Positions 17,268 through 25,009 of a DNA stretch of 64,000 bases are shown in pieces. Both the position numbers and the translations under genes were made by a program. This DNA comes from Methylobacterium sp. NMS14P (GTDB taxonomy: Bacteria > Pseudomonadota > Alphaproteobacteria > Rhizobiales > Beijerinckiaceae), in NCBI RefSeq assembly GCF_028583545.1, contig NZ_CP087106.1, positions 5,501,001 through 5,565,000 of the forward strand. Direction: 5' to 3'. Position 1 is the stretch's first letter, and each line of letters opens with the position of its first letter. The notes beneath the pieces were generated by a model. It was not told the DNA's origin. It saw nothing but the letters and a program-made list of their open reading frames with translations, and did not search any database.

Positions 17268-18629
17268 ATGTCCCTTTCCGCCAAGCTGCAGCGGCGCGCC
17301 GATGAGGGCCGGCCCGTCCGGGTCGGCCTGATCGGCGCCGGCAAGTTCGGCTCGATGTACCTGTCGCAGGCGCCGCGCACGCCCGGCATCCACCTCGTCG
17401 CGGTGGCCGACCTGTCGCCGGACCGCGCGCGCGAATCGCTGCGCCGGGTCGGCTGGGATGACGCCCGGTTCGCCGCGCGCGGGCTGGAGGAGGCCGCGCG
17501 CGGCGGCACGACCCTCGTGACCGAGGATGCCGACGCGATGATCGCGAGCCCGTTCGTGGACATCGTCATCGACGCCACCGGCAGCCCGGCCGCCGGCATC
17601 CGCCACGCGCTCAAGGCCTTCGCGCACGGCAAGCACATCGTCATGGTCAACGTCGAGGCCGACGTGCTGGCCGGGCCGCTGCTGGCGCGCCGGGCGGCCG
17701 AGGCCGGGGTGATCTACTCCATGGCCTCGGGCGACCAGCCGGCGCTCATCGCCGAGCTGGTCGACTGGGCCCGCACCATCGGGCTGGAGGTGATCTGCGC
17801 CGGCAAGGGCACCAAGTACCTCCCGGCCTACCACGCCTCCACGCCCGACACGGTCTGGGGCCATTACGGCTTCAGCGAGAGCCAGGTCGCCGGCGGCGAC
17901 TTCAACCCGCAGATGTTCAACTCCTTCCTCGACGGCACCAAGTCGGCGCTGGAGATGGCCGCGGTGGCCAATGCCTGCGGGCTCACCCCGCCGCGCGACG
18001 GACTCGCCTTCCCGCCTTGCGGCGTCGACGACCTGCCGGGCATCCTGAAGCCGGTGGCGGATGGCGGCCTCCTCACCGAGCGCGGCACCGTCGAGGTGGT
18101 CTCGTCGGTGGAGCGGGACGGGCGGCCGGTCTTCCGCGACCTGCGCTGGGGCGTCTACGCGGTGTTCGAGGCGCCGAGCCCCTACGTGCGCGACTGCTTC
18201 GCCCAGTACGGCCTCAAGACCGATTCGAGCGGCCGGTTCGCCGCGACCTACAAGCCCTATCACCTGATCGGCCTCGAGCTCGGCATCTCGGTCGCCTCCA
18301 TCGCGGTCCGCGGCGAGGCGACGGGGGCGACGGGCGACTGGCGCGGCGACGTCGCCGCCACGGCCAAGCGCGCGCTGCGGGCCGGGGAGCGGCTCGACGG
18401 CGAGGGCGGGTTCACCGTCTACGGCAAGCTGATGCCGGCGGCCGAGTCCCTGGCGCAGGACGCCCTGCCGATCGGGCTCGCTCACAACATGGTCCTCAAG
18501 ACCGACGTGCCCGCCGGCCGGGCCGTGCGCTGGAGCGACGTCGCCTTCGACGCCGATCAGGAGGCGATCCGCGTCCGGCGCGAGATGGAGGCCCTGTTCC
18601 GCGGGGGGGCGGGGCGGGCCGCTGGGTAG
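17268..18629 (+). CDS. COG4091-type NAD(P)-dependent oxidoreductase with SAF domain
   Basis: A 453-aa protein related to the 'predicted homoserine dehydrogenase' group. It starts with a Rossmann fold (VRVGLIGAGKFGSMYLSQA at 18-36, then GIHLVAVADLSPDRA), continues with a long substrate-binding middle part (AGKGTKYLPAYHASTPDTVWGHYG), and ends with a SAF-type domain (LPIGLAHNMVLKTDVPAGRAVRWSDV). The group is probably involved in sugar-acid or amino-acid breakdown, but no reaction is established here. The start at 17268 follows GGGAGAG. It stands alone between LysR and AraC genes; the nearby class II aldolase family gene could belong to the same pathway. Confidence 0.82.
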   Translation: MSLSAKLQRRADEGRPVRVGLIGAGKFGSMYLSQAPRTPGIHLVAVADLSPDRARESLRRVGWDDARFAARGLEEAARGGTTLVTEDADAMIASPFVDIVIDATGSPAAGIRHALKAFAHGKHIVMVNVEADVLAGPLLARRAAEAGVIYSMASGDQPALIAELVDWARTIGLEVICAGKGTKYLPAYHASTPDTVWGHYGFSESQVAGGDFNPQMFNSFLDGTKSALEMAAVANACGLTPPRDGLAFPPCGVDDLPGILKPVADGGLLTERGTVEVVSSVERDGRPVFRDLRWGVYAVFEAPSPYVRDCFAQYGLKTDSSGRFAATYKPYHLIGLELGISVASIAVRGEATGATGDWRGDVAATAKRALRAGERLDGEGGFTVYGKLMPAAESLAQDALPIGLAHNMVLKTDVPAGRAVRWSDVAFDADQEAIRVRREMEALFRGGAGRAAG

Positions 18630-18633
18630 CGCC

Positions 18634-19560
18634 TCAGGCGCGCCGGCCGGCCGTGCGCCCGGTCGGCGAGCGCCCGACGAGCTTCCGGAACGTGCGGCTC
18701 ATGGCGCTGGCGCTCGTGAAGCCCGATCGCGCGGCGACCTCCGCCATCGACCCCGCGCCGGAGCGGATCAGGGCCTCGGCCCGGCCGACGCGCTCGCGCA
18801 TGATGTACTGGTAGGGCGTGACCCCGGTGGTCTGGCGGAAGGCCCGGATGAAGTAGCCCTCGCTGAGCCCGACGATGCCGGCCAGGGCGGAGACGGTGAT
18901 CTCCCGGTCCAGGTGCTCCCGGATGTACGCGCAGGCCCGTCCGGCCTGCGTCGCCGAGAGGTCGGGCGCCGCCGACCGGCCCGGCGCGCGCATGGTGATG
19001 ACCGAGCGCAGGACCGCCAAGTGGAGGCTCTCGATCAGCAGCGGATCGGGCGACGGATCGTCCCGGTGCGCGCAAGCCAGCGCGTCGAGGATGTGACAGG
19101 TGCTGCGGCAGGCGCGGAGGTCGCGCCCGTCCGCGGCGAAGGCGATCTTGCCGATCGGCGCCTCGGCGAGCCGCTCGACGGCCGCGGCCGAGAAGGAGAG
19201 GACGCGCCCGGAATACGGACCCACCCACCGGGTCGTGCCGTTCAGGCCGGGGCGCCGGACCAGCAGGCCCTCGCGCTCGCTCAGCCGCGCCGCGATCTCG
19301 TAATCGACCGCGTGGTGCGCCCCCGCGGGCTGCGTGCTGGCGGCGACCTCGAGGCCGGTGACCGCGTGCGTGCTCCACCCGCCGACGGGGAAGCGGAAAT
19401 CGATGAAGGTGATCTCCGGGAGGCCGCGGTCGCTCGGCGCGTAGCAGGTCAGCTCGGGACGGCCGGAGAGATGCCCCGCACTGCCGCTGGTGGCGTACGC
19501 GATCGTCTCGGCTGTGGTCGCGGCTGAGCCCTCGGCTGAACTCTCGATCGTGCTGTCCAT
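18634..19560 (-). CDS. AraC-family transcriptional regulator
   Basis: A 308-aa regulator with two C-terminal helix-turn-helix units (about residues 205-300): SALAGIVGLSEGYFIRAFRQTTGVTPYQYIMRERV and AEVAARSGFTSASAMSRTFRKLVGRSP. The N-terminal 190 residues are a variable effector region without a clear fold. It lies directly downstream of the double-glycine peptide gene on the same strand, separated by a strong hairpin and about 100 bases, so it likely has its own promoter but may still control the peptide-export locus. Its stop is 4 bases from the stop of the convergent oxidoreductase gene. Confidence 0.9.
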   Translation of the reverse strand: MDSTIESSAEGSAATTAETIAYATSGSAGHLSGRPELTCYAPSDRGLPEITFIDFRFPVGGWSTHAVTGLEVAASTQPAGAHHAVDYEIAARLSEREGLLVRRPGLNGTTRWVGPYSGRVLSFSAAAVERLAEAPIGKIAFAADGRDLRACRSTCHILDALACAHRDDPSPDPLLIESLHLAVLRSVITMRAPGRSAAPDLSATQAGRACAYIREHLDREITVSALAGIVGLSEGYFIRAFRQTTGVTPYQYIMRERVGRAEALIRSGAGSMAEVAARSGFTSASAMSRTFRKLVGRSPTGRTAGRRA

Positions 19561-19607
19561 GCGGGTCCGTCGATCCCGGTGTCGTCGCGGTCTCGCCCCG
19601 CGACGGA

Positions 19608-19633
19608 GGAGGGCGGCACCGCGGCCGCCCTCC
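19608..19633 (-). terminator. Hairpin behind the double-glycine peptide gene
   Basis: Perfect 10-base arms GGAGGGCGGC (19608-19617) and GCCGCCCTCC (19624-19633) with a 6-base loop lie 28 bases past the peptide stop. Next to it, the 14-base sequence GTCAGACCGTCAGC is directly repeated (19638-19651 and 19652-19665), the second copy containing the peptide stop codon. Confidence 0.65.
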
Positions 19634-19660
19634 CGGTGTCAGACCGTCAGCGTCAGACCG

Positions 19661-19891
19661 TCAGCGCAGGGAGCCGGTCACGCCGCCGACGACGCCGCCG
19701 ACCGCGCCGAGCACGCTGCCCACCAGGCCGCTCACCAAGCCGCCGACCTGGCCCACGACCCCCGAGACCGCACCGAGCTCCTGGCTCGCGTCGACCCCGA
19801 GGCCGACGGTGAGGCCGACCCCGAGGCCGCCGCCGACCTGGTCCAGCTCGGCAGCGCTCAGCTCGCGGACGGTATCGATGCTGTCCTGCAT
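19661..19891 (-). CDS. Double-glycine-leader bacteriocin-like precursor peptide
   Basis: A 76-aa precursor. The leader (1-22) holds the classic motif LSAAELDQVGGG: Leu at -12, Glu at -8, Leu at -7, Val at -4 and Gly-Gly at -2/-1, so cleavage after Gly22 is expected. The predicted core (23-76, 54 aa) has 17 Gly, many Val/Leu/Ser/Ala, several G-xxx-G spacings, one Arg at the end and no Cys, Lys, His or aromatic residue. This suggests a membrane-active, unmodified class II-type peptide, but an antimicrobial role is not shown. The ATG has GGAG seven to eight bases ahead. Divergent to the matching C39 exporter, which makes the call much stronger than the peptide alone would. No immunity gene is evident. 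Confidence 0.82.
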   Translation of the reverse strand: MQDSIDTVRELSAAELDQVGGGLGVGLTVGLGVDASQELGAVSGVVGQVGGLVSGLVGSVLGAVGGVVGGVTGSLR

Positions 19892-20444
19892 GATCGTTCT
19901 CCAGATTGAGATTCAGGAAGAAGGTTATTTTGCTTCGATCTATTGTCTGATCGTAGCGTCGAGGCGCCTTGGACGTCGGCGCCTGCCTTTAGGATTACAG
20001 AGATGTGCTTCGTGTCAATCGGTCTCGGGCGGCCGATATGGTTTGCGGACGATCGACATCGGCGACTGCGCAAAAACTGACAGGGCTTGCCTTTCGCGGA
20101 CGGTGTTCCAGTCGTTTCGGGAACCGCCGGCTTGCGCGCTGCGAAACGTCGGGCTCCGACGCGGCTTCTCGTGCAAGATCTTCGCAGTGCAGCATGGAAT
20201 ATCGCAAAAATTGACCTGATTTTGCGCCGCAAAACAAGCGAGGCCAATTCTTCGATTAAACCATTGCCAGAAAAGCAATTATCCCGATACATGCGACGTT
20301 CTGACGCGGCTAAAAGTATTCAAAATTCGTTGCGCCGGCAAGTGTTGACACACAACTCCCGCGATGCGACCGAGTAAGGCGGCACATGCTCGGCGCATTG
20401 TCCTCGAATACGGCTATTTCCTTCAAGAAGGTTGCTTTCCCCGG
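19892..20444. promoter_or_regulatory. Divergent control region of the peptide-export locus
   Basis: A 553-base gap between the precursor and the adaptor gene, clearly richer in A/T than its surroundings. It contains a perfect inverted repeat CGCAAAA (20203-20209), ten bases, TTTTGCG (20220-20226), whose left half is repeated at 20069-20081 (CGCAAAAACTGAC against CGCAAAAATTGAC at 20203-20215). Such spaced direct repeats suit AraC-type regulators, two of which flank the locus. I looked for a second double-glycine peptide on both strands and saw none. Confidence 0.5.
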
Positions 20445-21761
20445 GTGCCAAGTCCGCTCTTTCGACTTGAGGTTATCGAAGCGCGACGCAACGCGTGGCT
20501 GGGCGAGGCGCAGATCATCCAGCCTCTGCCGGTTCGCGTCGTGGCCCTGGCCTGCGTGATCATGGTGGCGGCGGTCGGCCTCTACGCCTCGCAGGGGACC
20601 TACACGCGCCGCATCCACGCCGTCGGCCTGCTCGCGCCCGATATCGGGCTGATCAGCCTCGCCAGCCCGGTGGCGGGGCGCGTCGGCTCGACCGGCGTCC
20701 GGGAGGGTGACAAGGTCGCCCGCGGGCAGCTCCTGTACACGATCGACCTCGACGCCGTGTCGGCGAGCGGCCCCACGCAGGAGCGCGTGATTGCCGAGCT
20801 GGAACGGCAACGCCAGAGCGTGGAGCGGCAGCGGACCGCCCGGGCCGATCTGGCCGGCACGGAGCGGCAGGCGCTGCGCGAGCAGGTGGCGAATCTGAGC
20901 GAACAGTCGACCCAGCTCGCCAAGCAGATCGACCTGCAGGACAAGCTCGTACCGCCGCTCCGGGCACGGGTCGAGGAACTCGCCGACGCCGTCGCGCGCG
21001 GCTACGCCCGCGCCGCCGACTTTCAGAGCCAGAACTACCTCTACATGCAGGCGAGCGCGCAGCTCGCGCAGTTCCAGCAGAGCCGCCTCCAGATCGACGG
21101 CAAGCTCGCCGACACGAGATCCCAGCTCGCCGCCTACGACGACCGGCTGGCCCGCGACCTCGCCGACCTCGACCGGACCGCCGCACAGCTGGCGCAGCAG
21201 AAGGCCGAGAGCGAGGCGCGCCGCGCCATCGAGATCCGGGCGCCGGAGGCCGGGACCCTGACGTCGATCCGCGCGCAGGTCGGCCAGACCGTGGCGGCCG
21301 GGGCGACGCTCCTGACCCTGCTGCCGAGCGCCGGGCGCCTCCAGGCGAACCTATTCGTCGATTCGTCGGCCATCGGCTTCGCCGAGGCCGGCGCGCCCGT
21401 GATGCTGCGCTACGCCGCCTTCCCGTTCCAGCGCTTCGGCCTGCACCGCGGCGTCGTCACCGAGGTCACGCGGGCGCCGCTGGGCAGCGACGACGCGCCC
21501 GATTTCGCGCGGCGCACCGCCGCCCGGGGCGAGGGGACCGACCTCTACCGCATCGTGGTCCGGCCGGACTCCGACACCGTGCTGGCCTACGGCGAGCGGC
21601 GCAGCCTCGAGGCGGGCATGCGGGTCGAGGCCGACATCGCCCTGGAGAAGCGGTCGCTCTACCGCTGGCTGCTCGACCCCGTGACGCATGTCCGGGAGAG
21701 CCTCGCCCTCGTCACGCGCGGCGGCCTCGACGCCCTGCCGGTCCGGAAGGCCGCGCCGTGA
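20445..21761 (+). CDS. HlyD-family adaptor of the C39 peptide exporter
   Basis: A 438-aa periplasmic adaptor that would join the peptidase-ABC exporter to the envelope. One membrane helix (about residues 26-46) is followed by a lipoyl-like half (ASPVAGRVGSTGVREGDKVARGQLL), a long coiled-coil hairpin rich in Gln/Glu/Arg (about 90-250), the second lipoyl half (IRAPEAGTLTSIRAQVGQTV) and a beta-barrel region. The GTG at 20445 is chosen because the text after it (SPLFRLEVIEARR) is how this family begins; an ATG at 20364 in the same frame is possible. The stop overlaps the exporter start by four bases (ATGA class). No TolC-like gene is nearby. Confidence 0.88.
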   Translation: MPSPLFRLEVIEARRNAWLGEAQIIQPLPVRVVALACVIMVAAVGLYASQGTYTRRIHAVGLLAPDIGLISLASPVAGRVGSTGVREGDKVARGQLLYTIDLDAVSASGPTQERVIAELERQRQSVERQRTARADLAGTERQALREQVANLSEQSTQLAKQIDLQDKLVPPLRARVEELADAVARGYARAADFQSQNYLYMQASAQLAQFQQSRLQIDGKLADTRSQLAAYDDRLARDLADLDRTAAQLAQQKAESEARRAIEIRAPEAGTLTSIRAQVGQTVAAGATLLTLLPSAGRLQANLFVDSSAIGFAEAGAPVMLRYAAFPFQRFGLHRGVVTEVTRAPLGSDDAPDFARRTAARGEGTDLYRIVVRPDSDTVLAYGERRSLEAGMRVEADIALEKRSLYRWLLDPVTHVRESLALVTRGGLDALPVRKAAP

Positions 21762-23902
21762 CGGCGCCGTCCGTCGCCGCCCGGCTGGATTTCGGGCTCC
21801 GCCGCCGGGTGCCGGTCGTCCTCCAGGCCGAGGCCGCCGAGTGCGGCATGGCCTGCCTCGCGATGGTCCTGGCCTATCACGGGCGCCAGATCGACCTCGC
21901 GACGCTGCGGCGGCGCCATCCCCTGTCCCTCAAGGGCATGACCCTGCGCAACCTGATCGACCTCTGCGGCGCGCAGGGCCTGACCGCCCGCGCCCTGCGG
22001 GTCGAGCTGACGGACCTGCCCCGGCTCCGGCTGCCCTGCATCCTGCACTGGGGCCTCAACCACTTCGTGGTGCTGACCCGGGTCGAGCGCGGCGGCCTCG
22101 TCATCAACGATCCGGGCCGCGGCCGGCGCCGGGTCAGCCTCGCGGAGGCCTCGCGAGAGTTCACCGGCGTCGCCCTGGAGGCGGTGCCCAACCCGGGCTT
22201 CCGGCGCGAGCGGGCCGCCCCGGGCCTGCGGCTGCGCGACCTGTTCCGCAACATGGCCGGCATCCGCGCCGCCCTGGCCCAGGTCCTGGCCCTCTCCCTG
22301 GGGATCGAGCTCGTCGCCCTCCTGATGCCCATCGCCTCGCAGGTCGTGATCGACGAGGTGATCGTGAACGCCGACCACGACCTGCTCCTCGTGGTGGCGA
22401 TCGGCCTCGCGCTGCTGCTGCTGCTCCAGCTCGGCCTCAGCATCGCCCGCACCTGGGCGATCATGCTGGCCGGGACCCGGCTGAACTACCAGTGGTCGGC
22501 CGGCCTGTTCGACCACCTGTCGCGGCTGCCCCTCGACTATTTCGAGAAGCGCCACGTCGGCGACGTGATCTCGCGGTTCGGCTCCCTGGCCACCATCCAG
22601 AAGGGCCTGACGACCGACCTCGTCCAGGCCATGCTCGACGGGCTCATGGCGGTCGGCATGCTGGCCATGCTGACGGTCTACGGCGGCTGGCTGGTCGCGG
22701 TGGTCCTGGCCTCGACGGCGCTCAACGCGGTCCTGCGGGTCTTCGCCTACGCCGCCTACCGGGAGGGCAGCGAGGAGGCCCTCGTGGCCGAGGCCCGCCA
22801 GCAGACGCACTTCATCGAGACGGTCCGCGGCATGGCGAGCGTCAAGCTCCTCGACCTGCGCGAGCGGCGCGGCGGCGCCTGGATGAACCACTTCGTCACG
22901 GCCCTGAACGCCCGGCTGCGGCTGCAGCGACTCGACCTCGTATTCGGCCGCGCGAACGAGTTCCTGTTCGGCCTCGACCGCCTGATCCTGCTGGTTCTCG
23001 GCGCCCGCGCGGTCATCGGCGGGTCCCTGTCGCTCGGCATGCTGGTGGCGTTCCTGGCCTACCGCGACCAGTTCGCCACCCGGATCGGCAGCCTGATCGA
23101 CGCGTGGTTCAAGCTGCGCATGCTCGACGTGCAGACCGACCGGCTCGCCGACATCGTGCTGTGCGAGCCCGAGGAGCAGGATCTCGCCGCCGGCGCGCAG
23201 CCGGGGGCGCCCCCGGTCGCCGCCCTGAGAGCCGGCGCGCTCGCCGGCGCGGGCCTGGCGCTGCGCTACGGGGCGGACGAGCCCTGGATCTTCCGCGGGG
23301 TCTCGCTGTCGGTGCGGGCCGGCGCCTGCTTCGCGATCACCGGTCCCTCGGGCTGCGGCAAGACCTCGCTCATGAAGGTGATGATGGGGCTGACGCCCCC
23401 CAGCGAGGGGATCGTCACGGCCGACGGCCAGGACATCCGCGTCGCCGCCGGGTCCTACCGGCGCCGGATCGCCGGCGTGATGCAGAGCGACGGCCTGTTC
23501 GCCGGCTCGATCGCCGAGAACATCGCGGCCTTCGACGAGCATCCGGACGCGGGCTGGATCGCCGAGTGCGCCGCCCGGGCGGCGATCCTGGACGACATCC
23601 GCCGCATGCCGATGGGCTTCGAGAGCCTCGTCGGCGACATGGGCTCGACCCTGTCGGGCGGCCAGAAGCAGCGCGTCGTGCTGGCGCGCGCCCTCTACCG
23701 GCGGCCCGAGATCCTGTTCCTCGACGAGGCCACGAGCCATCTCGACGAGGCCACCGAGGCGGTGATCGCCCAGGCCCTGCGGGACCTGCGGATGACGCGG
23801 GTCATCGTCGCCCATCGCCCGGCCACGATCGCCCACGCGGACGCGGTCTTCGATTTCCCCGCCGAGCTCCGGGACCGGGCGGATTTCGCCGCCGCCGGCT
23901 GA
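21758..23902 (+). CDS. C39-peptidase-containing ABC exporter (PCAT)
   Basis: A 714-aa bacteriocin-type exporter that should cut the leader after Gly-Gly and move the core out. The N-terminal C39 protease (1-140) has the full set: Gln23 and Cys29 in LQAEAAECGMACL, His102 in GLNHFVVL and Asp118 in INDPG. A six-helix membrane domain (about 160-440) follows, then the ATPase domain with Walker A GPSGCGKTS, signature LSGGQKQR, Walker B ILFLDEA and H-loop VIVAHRP. An intact protease separates it from HlyB-type exporters, which lack the Cys. It overlaps the adaptor gene and is divergent to the double-glycine peptide, its evident substrate. The C-terminus is a little shorter than usual. Confidence 0.95.
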   Translation: MTAPSVAARLDFGLRRRVPVVLQAEAAECGMACLAMVLAYHGRQIDLATLRRRHPLSLKGMTLRNLIDLCGAQGLTARALRVELTDLPRLRLPCILHWGLNHFVVLTRVERGGLVINDPGRGRRRVSLAEASREFTGVALEAVPNPGFRRERAAPGLRLRDLFRNMAGIRAALAQVLALSLGIELVALLMPIASQVVIDEVIVNADHDLLLVVAIGLALLLLLQLGLSIARTWAIMLAGTRLNYQWSAGLFDHLSRLPLDYFEKRHVGDVISRFGSLATIQKGLTTDLVQAMLDGLMAVGMLAMLTVYGGWLVAVVLASTALNAVLRVFAYAAYREGSEEALVAEARQQTHFIETVRGMASVKLLDLRERRGGAWMNHFVTALNARLRLQRLDLVFGRANEFLFGLDRLILLVLGARAVIGGSLSLGMLVAFLAYRDQFATRIGSLIDAWFKLRMLDVQTDRLADIVLCEPEEQDLAAGAQPGAPPVAALRAGALAGAGLALRYGADEPWIFRGVSLSVRAGACFAITGPSGCGKTSLMKVMMGLTPPSEGIVTADGQDIRVAAGSYRRRIAGVMQSDGLFAGSIAENIAAFDEHPDAGWIAECAARAAILDDIRRMPMGFESLVGDMGSTLSGGQKQRVVLARALYRRPEILFLDEATSHLDEATEAVIAQALRDLRMTRVIVAHRPATIAHADAVFDFPAELRDRADFAAAG

Positions 23903-23912
23903 CGCGCCGCGC

Positions 23913-24872
23913 CTAGGGGAGCGCGGGCCGGAGGTCGCCCGGCGCCAGGCCGAAGCGCTTGCGGAAGCCGCGGTTGAAGGTCGGCACGTCGGTGAACCCG
24001 CACGCGTAGGCGATCGAGGCGATCCGCACCTTGCCGTCGCGGGACGCTTCGAGGCGCCGGCGCGCGAGGTCGAGGCGCGCCTCGCGGATCGCCGCCGCGA
24101 TGCCGCCGGTCTCCGCGAAGGCGCGGTACAGGCTGGTCCGGGAGAGTCCCAGCGCGCGCTGGATGTCCTGCGGGTTCAGGTCGGGATCGTGCATCCGCCG
24201 CGCGATATGGGCGCGGGCGAGCGACACGACGGCCGCCTGCGAGACCGCCTCCGGATCGCCGCGCCGGGCCGCGCCGTCGACAAGGTGGCCGAGGAGATGG
24301 AGCACGCCCTCGACGGCCGCCTGCGCCTCGTCCGCGGACATCCAGGCGATCGAGCCGGCCACGCTGCGCAGCCGCGCCCGGACCTCCGCCCCGGACGGGT
24401 GCGGGGTGAGGCTGCGGCCCGCGAAGGCGTCGGCGTCGCCGACCCAGGCCTCGAACATCTCGCGCGGCACGGCGAGGCGGATCTCGTCGTAGGCGCTCTG
24501 GGTGCCGGCCACGAAGGGCCGGTTCCGTGACAGGAAGCCGATGTCGCCGGGGGTCAGCTGTGCCCCGCGGCCGTTCTGCTCCTGGTAGCCGACGCCGTCG
24601 AGGGCGAGGCCGATCACCACCATCCCGCGGGCGTTCCGGTCGACGTGGCGGGAGCGGAACTCCACCTCGACCGGGCTGCTCACCGTGTGGGTCAGCGACC
24701 AGCCGGCCGAGGCCACGGTCAGGCGCTTGGCCGAGAACCGCTCCCGTGGATGCTGCCGGTCGATATCGCCGAACGCCGCCAGGGCCGTGCAGCGCCAGAA
24801 CTCGAAGGCCTGCTTGGGGTCGACGTGACTGGTCGTCTCGACGAGGCTCGGGACAAGCACCGGGCTAGACAC
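23913..24872 (-). CDS. AraC-family transcriptional regulator
   Basis: A 319-aa regulator with an AraC-type C-terminal DNA-binding region (about 215-315: NPQDIQRALGLSRTSLYRAFAETGG, then VRIASIAYACGFTDVPTFNRGFRKRFGLAPGDLR) and an N-terminal beta-rich sensor resembling the AraC-binding-like domain (DIGFLSRNRPFVAGTQSAYDEIRLAVPREMFE). It starts with GTG. Convergent to the C39 exporter with a 10-base gap, so it closes the peptide locus on the right; control of that locus is a reasonable guess only. Confidence 0.9.
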   Translation of the reverse strand: MSSPVLVPSLVETTSHVDPKQAFEFWRCTALAAFGDIDRQHPRERFSAKRLTVASAGWSLTHTVSSPVEVEFRSRHVDRNARGMVVIGLALDGVGYQEQNGRGAQLTPGDIGFLSRNRPFVAGTQSAYDEIRLAVPREMFEAWVGDADAFAGRSLTPHPSGAEVRARLRSVAGSIAWMSADEAQAAVEGVLHLLGHLVDGAARRGDPEAVSQAAVVSLARAHIARRMHDPDLNPQDIQRALGLSRTSLYRAFAETGGIAAAIREARLDLARRRLEASRDGKVRIASIAYACGFTDVPTFNRGFRKRFGLAPGDLRPALP

Positions 24873-25009
24873 GTGTGAGACCCCCGTCGTGCCCGGCGAT
24901 TCCTTCCGGCCGCCTGCGCAACTCTATCGTGTGAATCTTGCCGGATTGGCAACCGGCGCCACCCGCCGCGGTCCCGCGTGCTGGTGGCTCGCGCCGCCTC
25001 CGGCGCTCC

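Noticed and set aside
19892..20444. Possible second double-glycine peptide or immunity gene in the divergent gap
   Set aside because: All ATG/GTG frames checked by eye were short or lacked an LSxxEL-GG motif or hydrophobic immunity-like text.
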